8,094 bases of DNA from Rhodospirillaceae bacterium (GCA_002700865.1 PAFB01000118.1:1-8094); one strand, 5' to 3'. Counted from the first letter of the stretch, positions 1-5,633 are shown. Notes: generated from the letters alone by a model not told the origin. Made by a program: numbers and translations.

Positions 1-445
1 CGTGCAGGTAATATTGCTCGCTTGAAACCTCGAAATCATCCAGACCCCGATTGAGCTCGTGCTCGGGGTCGATGATCTTTACCCGATAGTTCACGCCGTC
101 CCCGCCGGGGTGCGCCACCCAGTTTGCGCCGGTCATGAACTGCCAAAGCACGCTTTCCCGAAAAGCATCACACATGCCCCCGTGGCACCCCGCCAGACCG
201 GTTCCTCGAGCGACAGCTTCCGAGACGTTCTCCGCCTGATGTTTTTCGATTTTGCTCATGGTCCAGACCGGTACGATCAGGTCGTAAGCCGTCAGCGCTT
301 CAGCATCGTCAAAGCAGTCCAGACTGTTGTATATGTCCGAGGTCAAACCCTGCTCGGCGAGCATACTGGCGATCAGGTGTGCCACCTGTTCGGGTTCGTG
401 GCCTTCCCAGCCGCCCCACGTGATCAAGGCATTTTTCTCTGACAC
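1..445 (-). CDS. ThuA-like domain protein (partial, C-terminus off the left edge)
   Basis: The minus-strand frame from a GTG at 445 gives 148 residues and is still open at position 1. The start is well fixed: an AAGGGG Shine-Dalgarno lies 8 bases upstream of the GTG, and an in-frame TAA stands five codons upstream. The protein opens SEKNALITWGGWEGHEPEQ, has AGCHGGMCDAFR near residues 85-96 and AHPGG near 111-115, and ends with HELNRGLDDFEVSSEQYYLH. These are the hallmarks of the ThuA family, a class I glutamine amidotransferase-like fold named after a Sinorhizobium trehalose-utilisation gene. ThuA-like proteins are usually about 210-260 residues, so roughly a third is missing here. The family has been linked to sugar (trehalose, sucrose, 3-keto-glycoside) metabolism, but the reaction of this member cannot be read from the sequence. 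The fold assignment is confident; the role is open. The gene's downstream neighbours lie outside the window. Confidence 0.88.
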   Translation of the reverse strand, partial: MSEKNALITWGGWEGHEPEQVAHLIASMLAEQGLTSDIYNSLDCFDDAEALTAYDLIVPVWTMSKIEKHQAENVSEAVARGTGLAGCHGGMCDAFRESVLWQFMTGANWVAHPGGDGVNYRVKIIDPEHELNRGLDDFEVSSEQYYLH

Positions 446-710
446 TCTGCCGTCCCCTTACTCGTTGTCGTCTGCTCGTTGTCATCTGGTCATTGTCACC
501 GTGCCCCTGTCGGCCAGCAACTGACCTTTGGGTTTTCCAACCTACGGCCTTGGGACGCGACCCTCAAGCGTGGCAGCGCATGAGACGTTGGTGGCTCTAA
601 TCCACCGCCCCCTTTTCCCGCTGCAATCGGTCACGGCGAAGATGACACATAAATGCAATACTACTAATTGAGCATTAACGCTTCATCGCTGATTGAAAGG
701 AAACAGTACG
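446..710. other. Divergent intergenic region between the ThuA-like gene and the 134-aa gene
   Basis: These 265 bases separate two divergently transcribed genes and must carry both promoters. No convincing protein-coding frame is visible. The ThuA side holds a degenerate 14-bp tandem repeat (listed separately). A small hairpin, GGTGG-7-CCACC, sits at 590-606. The last 70 bases before the plus-strand gene are AT-rich (from about 648) and contain TAAT-5-ATTA at 665-677, which could be a regulator half-site pair or chance. I could not pick a convincing -35/-10 pair in either direction. Confidence 0.5.
461..502. repeat. Degenerate 14-bp tandem repeat, three copies
   Basis: CTCGTTGTCGTCTG (461-474) is followed at once by CTCGTTGTCATCTG (475-488), a 13 of 14 match. 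A worn third copy, GTCATTGTCACCGT, occupies 489-502. The array ends 16 bases upstream of the GTG start of the ThuA-like gene, so it probably lies in that gene's 5' leader or promoter, where the RNA would read CAGAYGACAACGAG repeated. It encodes no supported protein. It may be replication-slippage debris or a repeated binding site. Confidence 0.7.
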
Positions 711-1115
711 ATGCTGGGTAAACATGTTGGGTCAATGACCGGTTCTACAACGGTAAAGGCACTGCCAGGCGACTACGGCATGCCCTCGCTTGAAACCACA
801 GGCATGGGTGAAGGGACGCTGTTGGGGCACCCTGTTCAATTTGTTGCCACTTACGGTGCAGAAATGCAGCCTGACGGCAGCTTCTACGGCGAATGCCCAA
901 ACTCTGGCGCGATCCTGGCACCAAATGGCGCGGCGACCTACCGCGCAACCGGTGCCGGCTCACCGACCGAAGACGGCGGTTCCAAGTTCCGGGGTGCTGT
1001 GTACTTCTCCAGCCACTCCGAGGCTTTTGCTGAGTTGAACGGCAAGGCTTGCGCCTACAGCTGGGACGTTGATGCTGAAGGCACGGCCAAGTGGGAAATC
1101 TACCTAATCGACTAA
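711..1115 (+). CDS. Uncharacterised 134-aa protein, probably beta-rich
   Basis: The ATG at 711 is chosen because GAAAGGA sits 9 bases upstream; a TTG at 693 in the same frame has no ribosome-binding site. The 134-residue product has no signal peptide or membrane segment and is acidic and Gly/Ala-rich. It has many short alternating aromatic and small-residue stretches, such as LLGHPVQFVATYGAEM, SFYGECPNSG, KFRGAVYFSSHSEAF and AYSWDVDAEGTAKWEIYLID, which suggest antiparallel beta strands, perhaps a small barrel. The segment FRGAVYFSS...LNGKACAYSWDVDAEGTAKWEIY resembles, from memory, C-termini of small conserved hypothetical proteins in Proteobacteria, but I cannot name a family. It is a single-gene unit with its own upstream region and a strong terminator behind it. 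The opposite strand has a long open frame here, but it lacks a ribosome-binding site and reads as an Arg/Ser/Pro-rich shadow. The gene call is firm; the function is unknown. Confidence 0.82.
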   Translation: MLGKHVGSMTGSTTVKALPGDYGMPSLETTGMGEGTLLGHPVQFVATYGAEMQPDGSFYGECPNSGAILAPNGAATYRATGAGSPTEDGGSKFRGAVYFSSHSEAFAELNGKACAYSWDVDAEGTAKWEIYLID

Positions 1116-1141
1116 GCATTGGTCGATCATGGATAGCCAAC

Positions 1142-1176
1142 AGGGCGGTCGCGGCACAACAGCCGCCCCGCCCTTT
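1142..1176 (+). terminator. Hairpin terminator between convergent genes
   Basis: AGGGCGG at 1142-1148 pairs with CCGCCCT at 1168-1174. An inner CGG/CCG pairing lies across a small bulge, and the hairpin is followed by TTATTCTT on the plus strand. It lies 27 bases after the stop of the 134-aa gene and 11 bases beyond the stop of the convergent SnoaL-like gene. It has the form of an intrinsic terminator for the plus-strand gene and may serve both directions, although the minus-strand side lacks a T-run. Confidence 0.65.
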
Positions 1177-1187
1177 ATTCTTGTGTG

Positions 1188-1520
1188 CTAGCCGGTCGGT
1201 AAGGGGGTGGAGCCGGTTTCCGTGCGCCAGATCAGCCCATCCTTCTTGCGATGGACCATCATCACAGCGTCTCTGGTCCCATTGGGAAAGCTCACCAGCG
1301 CGTGCGTCTCCAGGATGTCATCGTTTTCGTAGAGACACCGCTCAGCCTCCTCAACAAAGGTCTCCCAGCGCTCTAACATGGCCTGCTCAGTATCATCACC
1401 CCGCCTCATGATCCTGCCTGTGGAGTGAAACAAAAACTCCCAGTCATCTTGGTAGCACGCGGTAAAGGCTGCGACATCGCGTTGGTTCTTGGCGGTTTGC
1501 ATCTTGGCGTAGAGGGCCAT
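1188..1520 (-). CDS. SnoaL/NTF2-like domain protein
   Basis: This minus-strand frame of 110 codons starts at ATG 1518-1520 with AAGGAGA about 7 bases upstream and ends at TAG 1188-1190. The protein (MALYAKMQTAKNQRDVAAFTACYQDDWEFLFHSTG...) has the pattern of small SnoaL/DUF4440-type NTF2-like proteins. An N-terminal helix carries K.....D...F...Y..D, then comes FLFHSTGRIMRRGD, a long amphipathic helix (EQAMLERWETFVEEAERC), and C-terminal strands (THALVSFPNGTRDAVMMVHRKKDGLIWRTETG). NTF2-like folds form a cone-shaped pocket used as isomerases, cyclases, hydrolases or simple ligand binders, so the reaction cannot be predicted. The length is typical for the family. It is transcribed away from the methyltransferase gene and shares its upstream region. 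The ribosome-binding site overlaps one arm of a 27-bp palindrome, so control at the start site is likely. Confidence 0.8.
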   Translation of the reverse strand: MALYAKMQTAKNQRDVAAFTACYQDDWEFLFHSTGRIMRRGDDTEQAMLERWETFVEEAERCLYENDDILETHALVSFPNGTRDAVMMVHRKKDGLIWRTETGSTPLPTG

Positions 1521-1530
1521 GGTGGGGTCT

Positions 1531-1557
1531 CCTTAGGCATAATGGTTATCCCTAAGG
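1531..1557. promoter_or_regulatory. 27-bp near-perfect palindrome, candidate operator
   Basis: CCTTAGG at 1531-1537 and CCTAAGG at 1551-1557 are exact reverse complements. Inside them, sharing the same centre at 1544, ATAA (1539-1542) and TTAT (1546-1549) also pair around TGG. Only the C/C pair at 1538 and 1550 breaks the symmetry, so 11 of 12 arm positions match. The palindrome lies 10 bases upstream of the SnoaL-like ATG and contains part of its AAGGAGA ribosome-binding site. The form suits a dimeric repressor, although the cognate regulator is not in this window. As RNA, the hairpin would mask the Shine-Dalgarno. The symmetry is seen directly; the role is inferred. Confidence 0.6.
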
Positions 1558-1619
1558 TACAACAACTAACCGCTACAGCCAAAAGGGCACTGGCAGAGCT
1601 CAGCGGCCTTTCCGTCTCC

Positions 1620-1641
1620 GGTGAGAACCTCTAGGCTCACC
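1620..1641. repeat. Inverted repeat GGTGAG-10-CTCACC upstream of the methyltransferase
   Basis: GGTGAG at 1620-1625 pairs exactly with CTCACC at 1636-1641 across a 10-base loop. The centre of the repeat is about 60 bases upstream of the methyltransferase ATG. There is no T-run after it, so it is not a classic terminator. It could be an operator or a leader-RNA hairpin, or chance in GC-rich DNA. Confidence 0.4.
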
Positions 1642-1690
1642 CTTGGGGCGGGATATCCGTCAGGTCATCACACGGTTGGGGGAAAGGATC

Positions 1691-2533
1691 ATGCCTGAGC
1701 AAGCCCAAAACGGTTTGGACGTCAAAGACATGAAGCTCTATGCGCAGGCGAACAGCATTCTTGCTGACCTCGCCGCCCTGGGCTTTCCCGGCGATGCGGC
1801 ACTGTCGGTTGAGGACCTCGCCCGCTTTGACCAATTGCACTACCACGGGGTCGAAAGCGTGCAAGCCGGGATTGACTTGCTTGGCATCAACGCAGCAGCT
1901 GAAGTTCTGGAGGTTGGCGCAGGCTGGGGGGGGCCGTCGCGCTTCATTGCCTCTCGCACAGGTGCCCGAGTGGTGGCGCTGGAGTTGCAGGAAGACTTTC
2001 ACACGACCGGACAGACCCTAACTCAACGCTGTGGACTGGATATCTTTGTAAACCACCAACGCGGTGATTTTCTGAGCATAGAGTACGGCCAAGCTGCCTT
2101 TGATCATGTTGTCAGCTGGCTGGCGCTCTATCACATCCCGAACCGCGCCACCTACACCCGCAAAATCTGTGATCTGCTTAAGCCCGGCGGGACCTTGTTT
2201 GTTGAGGACCTGATGGCGGGCACTGCCTTCGCTGATACCGATGCCGATGTTCTGGGACGGGAGTTGTTTGCCAACTCGATGGTCAGCGAGGCTCACTATA
2301 TCGACAGCCTTCGAGTGGCTGGGTTTGAGATCATTCAGGCCGAAAATATGACCGCAGACTGGCGGACTTTCACGACAACGCGGCTGGAAATGTTTGACGC
2401 GAACCGGCAGGCCTTTATCGGCATCCATGGCCCCGAGCTGTTTGAGGCCCGGCGGCACTTTTACAGCAAAATCGTTGAGTACTTCACGGCAGACGCCATC
2501 GGCGGCATGCGGGTCGCTGCGCGGAAACCCTAG
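1691..2533 (+). CDS. Class I SAM-dependent methyltransferase
   Basis: ATG 1691 is preferred over a TTG 48 bases upstream because GAAAGGA lies directly before it; it gives 280 residues. The Rossmann methyltransferase core is clear. Motif I is EVLEVGAGWGGPSR (71-84), the acidic residue that would hold the SAM ribose is in VVALELQ (Glu98), FDHVVSWLALYHI (137-149) is motif IV/post-motif, and LLKPGGTLFVEDL (162-174) precedes the last core strands. The N-terminal segment ARFDQLHYHGVESVQAGIDLLGI resembles the region before motif I in sarcosine/dimethylglycine N-methyltransferases and related small-molecule enzymes. That favours a small amine or metabolite acceptor over DNA, RNA or protein. The acceptor-recognition part (about 175-260, with ELFANSMVSEAHYIDSLRVAGFEI) is intact. 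A run of eight G (1926-1933) encodes the WGG of motif I. It is a single-gene unit, divergent from the SnoaL-like gene and convergent with pncA. The family is certain; the substrate is unknown. Confidence 0.88.
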   Translation: MPEQAQNGLDVKDMKLYAQANSILADLAALGFPGDAALSVEDLARFDQLHYHGVESVQAGIDLLGINAAAEVLEVGAGWGGPSRFIASRTGARVVALELQEDFHTTGQTLTQRCGLDIFVNHQRGDFLSIEYGQAAFDHVVSWLALYHIPNRATYTRKICDLLKPGGTLFVEDLMAGTAFADTDADVLGRELFANSMVSEAHYIDSLRVAGFEIIQAENMTADWRTFTTTRLEMFDANRQAFIGIHGPELFEARRHFYSKIVEYFTADAIGGMRVAARKP

Positions 2534-2547
2534 ACCGTCAGCGGTCT
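2532..2547. terminator. Compact hairpin between the methyltransferase and pncA stop codons
   Basis: AGACCG (2532-2537), TCAG loop, CGGTCT (2542-2547) forms a perfect 6-bp stem. It starts inside the methyltransferase TAG and ends just before the pncA TGA, followed by TTC. The two genes converge with only 15 bases between them, so this hairpin is the only candidate terminator for both. The T-run is very short, and its strength is doubtful. Confidence 0.45.
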
Positions 2548-2548
2548 T

Positions 2549-3169
2549 TCAGGCCTCGGCAATCCGCACGCCCGCGCCCTTCATCGCCACCATCTGCTCA
2601 GCCAGTGAGCCTTCGAGATCGATTTCGACTGCCAGATTACGCAGGAGCACGGTTTCGAAGCCATGCTCCACAGCATCAAGGGCGGACCATGCGACGCAGA
2701 AATCGGTCGCGATCCCGCAAACAAAACAGCGCGACACCCCGCGACTGCGCAGATATCCATCCAGGCCTGTTTTGGTGGTTCGATCATTCTCGACAAAGGC
2801 GGAGTAGGAATCCAGCGTCGGCTGACAGCCCTTGCGGATGATCAGATGGGCGGCGTCTAAGTCGAGGTCGGGATGGAAAGCGGCACCATGCGACCCCTGA
2901 ATGCAATGATCCGGCCACAGCACCTGTGGGCCATAGGGCATGTCAATCTCGGTAAACGGCTCAGCGTTGGGGTGGGACGAAGCGAAGGAGGAATGACCGG
3001 CCGGGTGGAAATCCTGTGTCATCACCACCGTGCTGAAGGAACGCGCCAGAGCGTTGATGGGGCTGACGATGGCATTACCACCAACAAGCCCAAACACCCC
3101 CCCTTCACAGAAGTCATTTTGAACATCGACAATGATGAGAGCGTCACTGGGTTGGATATCGAACTGCAT
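2549..3169 (-). CDS. pncA: Nicotinamidase (isochorismatase-family amidohydrolase)
   Basis: The start is ATG 3167-3169 with GGAGA about 7 bases upstream; the frame stays open further upstream, but that extension is Trp/Arg-rich and unlike the family. The 206-residue product matches bacterial PncA in length and motifs. Asp15 (in LIIVDVQNDFCEGG), Lys113 (in LIIRKG) and Cys158 (in VCGIATDFCV) form the catalytic triad. The metal site is Asp53, His55 and His59 (in MTQDFHPAGHSSF) with His88 (in WPDHCIQG). PncA hydrolyses nicotinamide to nicotinic acid and ammonia in cytoplasmic NAD salvage, and related amidases act on similar amides. All key residues are present, so the gene is probably functional. 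No other NAD-salvage gene is in the window; it stands alone, convergent with the methyltransferase and divergent from the M23 peptidase. Confidence 0.93.
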   Translation of the reverse strand: MQFDIQPSDALIIVDVQNDFCEGGVFGLVGGNAIVSPINALARSFSTVVMTQDFHPAGHSSFASSHPNAEPFTEIDMPYGPQVLWPDHCIQGSHGAAFHPDLDLDAAHLIIRKGCQPTLDSYSAFVENDRTTKTGLDGYLRSRGVSRCFVCGIATDFCVAWSALDAVEHGFETVLLRNLAVEIDLEGSLAEQMVAMKGAGVRIAEA

Positions 3170-3330
3170 GCCGGTTCTCCGCGCGGGTTGAATGCAGGCA
3201 GTATGGGCGGAATTCCGCCACCAAACAACTCGCCAGCCCGACAGCAACCCTCGATGAAGGCAAACCCGAACTGGTTTACGTGCGGGCCGATAATGCTGGG
3301 TGATTCGGATACAACCGATTTAGTGGTTTT

Positions 3331-3359
3331 CTAATACATACTTATCATCTCGGGTTCAA
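3331..3359 (-). promoter_or_regulatory. Candidate sigma-70-type promoter for pncA
   Basis: Read on the minus strand, TTGAAC (3354-3359) and TATTAG (3331-3336) are separated by exactly 17 bases, each matching 4 of 6 consensus positions. Transcription would start near 3324, leaving a leader of about 155 bases before the pncA ATG. The long leader and weak hexamers make this tentative. Confidence 0.35.
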
Positions 3360-3403
3360 ATTTTGTCCTGAAAAGTGGCTTGAATGTGGCGGTATTTGCA
3401 GTT

Positions 3404-3421
3404 GAAATGCCCGTACATTTC
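3404..3421. promoter_or_regulatory. Palindrome GAAATG-6-CATTTC
   Basis: GAAATG (3404-3409) and CATTTC (3416-3421) are exact reverse complements across a 6-base spacer. It lies in the AT-rich part of the divergent region, about 45 bases upstream of the candidate pncA -35. It could be an operator. As a plus-strand RNA hairpin followed by T-rich sequence it could also act as a weak terminator, but no gene precedes it on that strand. Confidence 0.4.
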
Positions 3422-3524
3422 GTTCGTTTTTCATTTTTTTTCAGCGACTTAAGGAAATACTGATCGAGCAGGCCTTGTTGCCATCTTGGGCGTCCCCGTC
3501 CCAATTTCGCCATGCATTATCTTT

Positions 3525-3542
3525 AGTTATTTCCGCATAACT
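3525..3542. promoter_or_regulatory. Palindrome AGTTAT-6-ATAACT
   Basis: AGTTAT (3525-3530) and ATAACT (3537-3542) are exact reverse complements across a 6-base spacer, the same 6-6-6 layout as the palindrome at 3404. Flanking CTTT and TTAAG extend the pairing if two bases bulge out. It ends 77 bases upstream of the M23 peptidase ATG, where a promoter or operator would be expected. Confidence 0.42.
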
Positions 3543-3619
3543 TTAAGAAATGTAGCGGGTTCAAAATCCGTTGCTCAAGAAGGGTGTCGCTTGAAGCATT
3601 CACCACAAGAACCTTGGAT

Positions 3620-4312
3620 ATGAGACGACTTTCATTCTTCCTGATGCCAGCCGCAGCGCTGACCTTTGCCGCAACTCTATTGAGTGGTTGTGATGTGATC
3701 GCAGCGCTTGAGCTGAGCGAAGACCGGTCTTCGGAATACGCGCGCCAAGGCGATGGTGACGAAGGCTTTTTCTCGCATCTCCCGCTCTTGGAACGGCAGT
3801 GGCTCAAGCGTGCGGAATCAATCGCGGAGAACCCAAGCTTTGATCCCGACAAGCGGCCAAGGATCATCCCGCTGAACTTCCGACAGCAGCCTTGGCACAA
3901 CGAAATCGCCCTCCTTCCCGACGATATCGAAGCGCGGCTATCCAGTGATTTTGGGTGGCGTGGGCTGTTTGGTAAGCGTGATTTTCACTCGGGCATTGAT
4001 ATCGTGGCAGATGCTAAAACCGACGTGTTCACGCCGATCGGCGGTGAGGTGATCCATCTCGCTTACAACGGCACGCACAGCGGTGTCGTGATCGCGGACG
4101 GCGAGCGACAGTACACCTTCTGGCACATGACACCGGCAAAATCGCTCAGCAAAGGCGATAAGGTCGAGGAAGGCGCCTGTGTGGGGCAGTTGGTTGATCT
4201 GGGCCGCTCGACGCATCTGCATTACTCGATCCACCTCACCGGCCCGACAATGGATCACAAGGATCGCAAAGACAGCAACGCCGTCGATCCCCTGTCACTG
4301 CTCAACCTTTAA
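3620..4312 (+). CDS. M23-family (LytM-type) peptidase lipoprotein
   Basis: ATG 3620 is chosen because it starts a textbook lipoprotein signal: MRR, a hydrophobic stretch (LSFFLMPAAALTFAAT), then the lipobox LLSGC with the lipidated cysteine at residue 24. The ribosome-binding site is weak (AAGAA 8 bases upstream), and a GTG 36 bases upstream would bury the signal. The 230-residue product has an unassigned charged segment at about 30-100, then a metallopeptidase domain. FHSGIDI gives the HxxxD zinc ligands His123 and Asp127; FWHM gives His169; THLHYSIH gives the HxH pair His199/His201. With all these present it should be an active zinc endopeptidase cutting peptidoglycan peptide cross-links from the envelope side, rather than a degenerate EnvC/NlpD-type activator. 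Aspartate after the cysteine would favour inner-membrane retention by the E. coli +2 rule, but that rule is not certain outside enterics. It is a single-gene unit with no cell-division gene nearby. Confidence 0.88.
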   Translation: MRRLSFFLMPAAALTFAATLLSGCDVIAALELSEDRSSEYARQGDGDEGFFSHLPLLERQWLKRAESIAENPSFDPDKRPRIIPLNFRQQPWHNEIALLPDDIEARLSSDFGWRGLFGKRDFHSGIDIVADAKTDVFTPIGGEVIHLAYNGTHSGVVIADGERQYTFWHMTPAKSLSKGDKVEEGACVGQLVDLGRSTHLHYSIHLTGPTMDHKDRKDSNAVDPLSLLNL

Positions 4313-4395
4313 ACGCTGTTTGATTGTACCAATCGGTCTGGTCCCACCAGCTCAGGTCGCTTCGAACTGCTGCTTGTTGCTGCTGGCAGGGTCGT
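4313..4395. other. Convergent gap with two small hairpins
   Basis: Between the M23 peptidase and monooxygenase stops lie two adjacent perfect hairpins: GATTG-TAC-CAATC (4322-4334) and CTGGT-CCC-ACCAG (4338-4350). Neither is followed by a T-run, so intrinsic termination is uncertain. They are the only structures visible between these convergent genes. Confidence 0.3.
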
Positions 4396-5553
4396 CTAAC
4401 GACGCTCGCCCACACCTAAAGGCGTTGCCGGAACACCCTTGGGCACGCGTCCATATTCGTGTGGCAAAGAACAGGTTTTCATCTGAGGCAAAACACGCGA
4501 GCCAAAGTGGTCGGCTTCGTCGAGATGCGGGTATCCGGAAAGGATGAACGAGCGAATGCCCATTTTTTGATAGGCTTCCAACTTGCTCAGCACCTGATCC
4601 GTGGAGCCGACAATCGCCGCCCCACATCCCGATCGCGCGCGGCCTACCCCGGTCCACATATGCGGCTCGACGTACCCGAACTCGTCGGCGTTGTCGCGGT
4701 TCTTGGCCTGATGACTCACACCCAGCGACTTGGAATCCAGCGCGCGTTCACGAATGGCTGTACCCTGCGCTTCATCGAGTTTGGAAATGATGTAGTCCGC
4801 GTATTCCCGCGCTTCTGCTTCGGTGTCCCGCACGATTACGTGCGTGCGAAGACCGTAATCGAGGGTCCGATTATAACGCTCAGCGACGGCGTTGACCGCC
4901 TGCATCCGGCCTTGCAGCGCCTCCACTGTTTCCGGCCACATCAAATATACGTCACAGTGCTGCCCGCACAGGTCCAGCGCATCGGGTGAATAACCGCCAA
5001 AGTACAGCAGCGGTCCCCCGTCCGTCTGGTAGGGCCGTACTGGATCTGTGGTCAAACCGGAAAACTGGTAAACCTCGCCCTGATGGTTGATCTCGTCCTG
5101 CGTCCACGCTTGCTTCAGGATCTCCACAACTTCGCGCGAGCGCTGGTAGCGATAAGGGCTGGGTTCGGTCTGGCCGGGGAAATCAGAGGAAATGATGTTG
5201 ATGGTCAACCGTCCTTCAAGCATGTGGTCAAGCGTTGCCACCGTCCGCGCCAGCATAATCGGTTGCATCTCACCACAGCGCACAGCTGCGAGCAGATTGA
5301 TCCGATCAGTGATCGGTGCACAGCCCGCGACAAATGAAAGCGTGTCCTGCCCGACCTGATAGGACGAAGGGCACAGGATATTGCGAAAACCCTGCGTCTC
5401 AGCGGACTTAACGATATCGGAACAATGCGCCCAGCTGGACCGCAAATCACCGTCCGGCACACCAAGAAACTGGTAGTCATCGGAGCACAGCGCCGCAAAC
5501 CACGATACTTCGCTGGCGTCCAAATCGGGGGAGGTAATGGGTACGACTGTCAT
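4396..5553 (-). CDS. SsuD-like FMN-dependent monooxygenase (luciferase-like family)
   Basis: This 385-residue protein starts at ATG 5551-5553 (the upstream CGAGA is a weak ribosome-binding site) and ends at 4396. It aligns by eye along its length with alkanesulfonate monooxygenase SsuD, a bacterial-luciferase-like TIM barrel that takes FMNH2 from a partner reductase and cleaves C-S bonds with O2, releasing sulfite. Shared segments are ATLDHMLEGRLTINIISSD, PLLYFGGYSPDA, YGLRTHVIVRDT (Arg236 and His238, matching SsuD Arg226/His228), WTGVGRARSGCGAAIVG (Arg307 matching Arg297) and SFILSGYPHLDEADHFG (Tyr341 matching Tyr331). SsuD His11 and Cys54 are not obviously conserved: those regions read FAALCSDDYQFLG and CPSSYQVGQDT. 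The substrate may therefore be another sulfonate, a sulfone or another small molecule. It is divergent from the GntR regulator and close to TRAP transporter genes, so it is probably a ligand-induced catabolic enzyme. No flavin reductase is visible. Confidence 0.87.
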   Translation of the reverse strand: MTVVPITSPDLDASEVSWFAALCSDDYQFLGVPDGDLRSSWAHCSDIVKSAETQGFRNILCPSSYQVGQDTLSFVAGCAPITDRINLLAAVRCGEMQPIMLARTVATLDHMLEGRLTINIISSDFPGQTEPSPYRYQRSREVVEILKQAWTQDEINHQGEVYQFSGLTTDPVRPYQTDGGPLLYFGGYSPDALDLCGQHCDVYLMWPETVEALQGRMQAVNAVAERYNRTLDYGLRTHVIVRDTEAEAREYADYIISKLDEAQGTAIRERALDSKSLGVSHQAKNRDNADEFGYVEPHMWTGVGRARSGCGAAIVGSTDQVLSKLEAYQKMGIRSFILSGYPHLDEADHFGSRVLPQMKTCSLPHEYGRVPKGVPATPLGVGERR

Positions 5554-5615
5554 GGTCTCGGGGCCTTGTTCAAGGGGGATTCATCCCTTTTGGCTTAGGC
5601 GAACACTGCGTTCAA

Positions 5616-5633
5616 ATCAATGGTGTATCAATT
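5616..5633. promoter_or_regulatory. Candidate regulator-binding repeats, monooxygenase side
   Basis: ATCAAT occurs at 5616-5621 and again at 5627-5632, an 11-base period of about one helical turn. The second copy is part of GGTGTATCAATT (5622-5633), which recurs with one change at 5697-5708. The cluster lies about 65 bases upstream of the monooxygenase ATG, inside the region shared with the divergent GntR gene. It is a plausible operator for that regulator; the repeat is seen, the function is inferred. Confidence 0.45.

Larger units (their letters stand above)
3170..3619. other. 450-bp divergent intergenic region, pncA / M23 peptidase
   Basis: No gene is supported here. Positions 3170-3310 are GC-rich and probably form the pncA leader. 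Positions 3310-3620 are clearly AT-richer and hold a candidate pncA promoter (3331-3359), a palindrome at 3404-3421, a T-rich stretch (3426-3441), TTGGG-9-CCCAA at 3486-3504 and a second palindrome at 3525-3542. A 60-codon minus-strand frame (3331-3513) has no ribosome-binding site and no recognisable motif, so it is not called. Confidence 0.5.

Noticed and set aside
745..1140. 131-codon minus-strand open frame opposite the 134-aa gene
   Set aside because: It is Arg/Ser/Pro-rich, has no ribosome-binding site and no motif. The plus-strand gene has a good start, balanced composition and a terminator.
1541..1560. Possible 23S rRNA fragment because of CCTAAGGTA
   Set aside because: The match is only a few bases long and the flanks do not follow rRNA; the palindrome explains the sequence better.
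3170..3247. 26-residue N-terminal extension of PncA
   Set aside because: Trp/Arg-rich sequence unlike the family. The ATG at 3169 has a ribosome-binding site and gives the normal PncA N-terminus.
3331..3513. 60-codon minus-strand frame upstream of pncA (MAKLGRGRPRWQQ...)
   Set aside because: No ribosome-binding site, no recognisable domain, and it lies in an AT-rich promoter region with palindromes.
3584..3619. Upstream GTG start for the M23 peptidase
   Set aside because: It would put 12 residues ahead of a complete lipoprotein signal peptide, and its ribosome-binding site would be too close.
4322..4350. Two hairpins as an intrinsic terminator
   Set aside because: No T-run on either strand; kept only as a low-confidence structural note.
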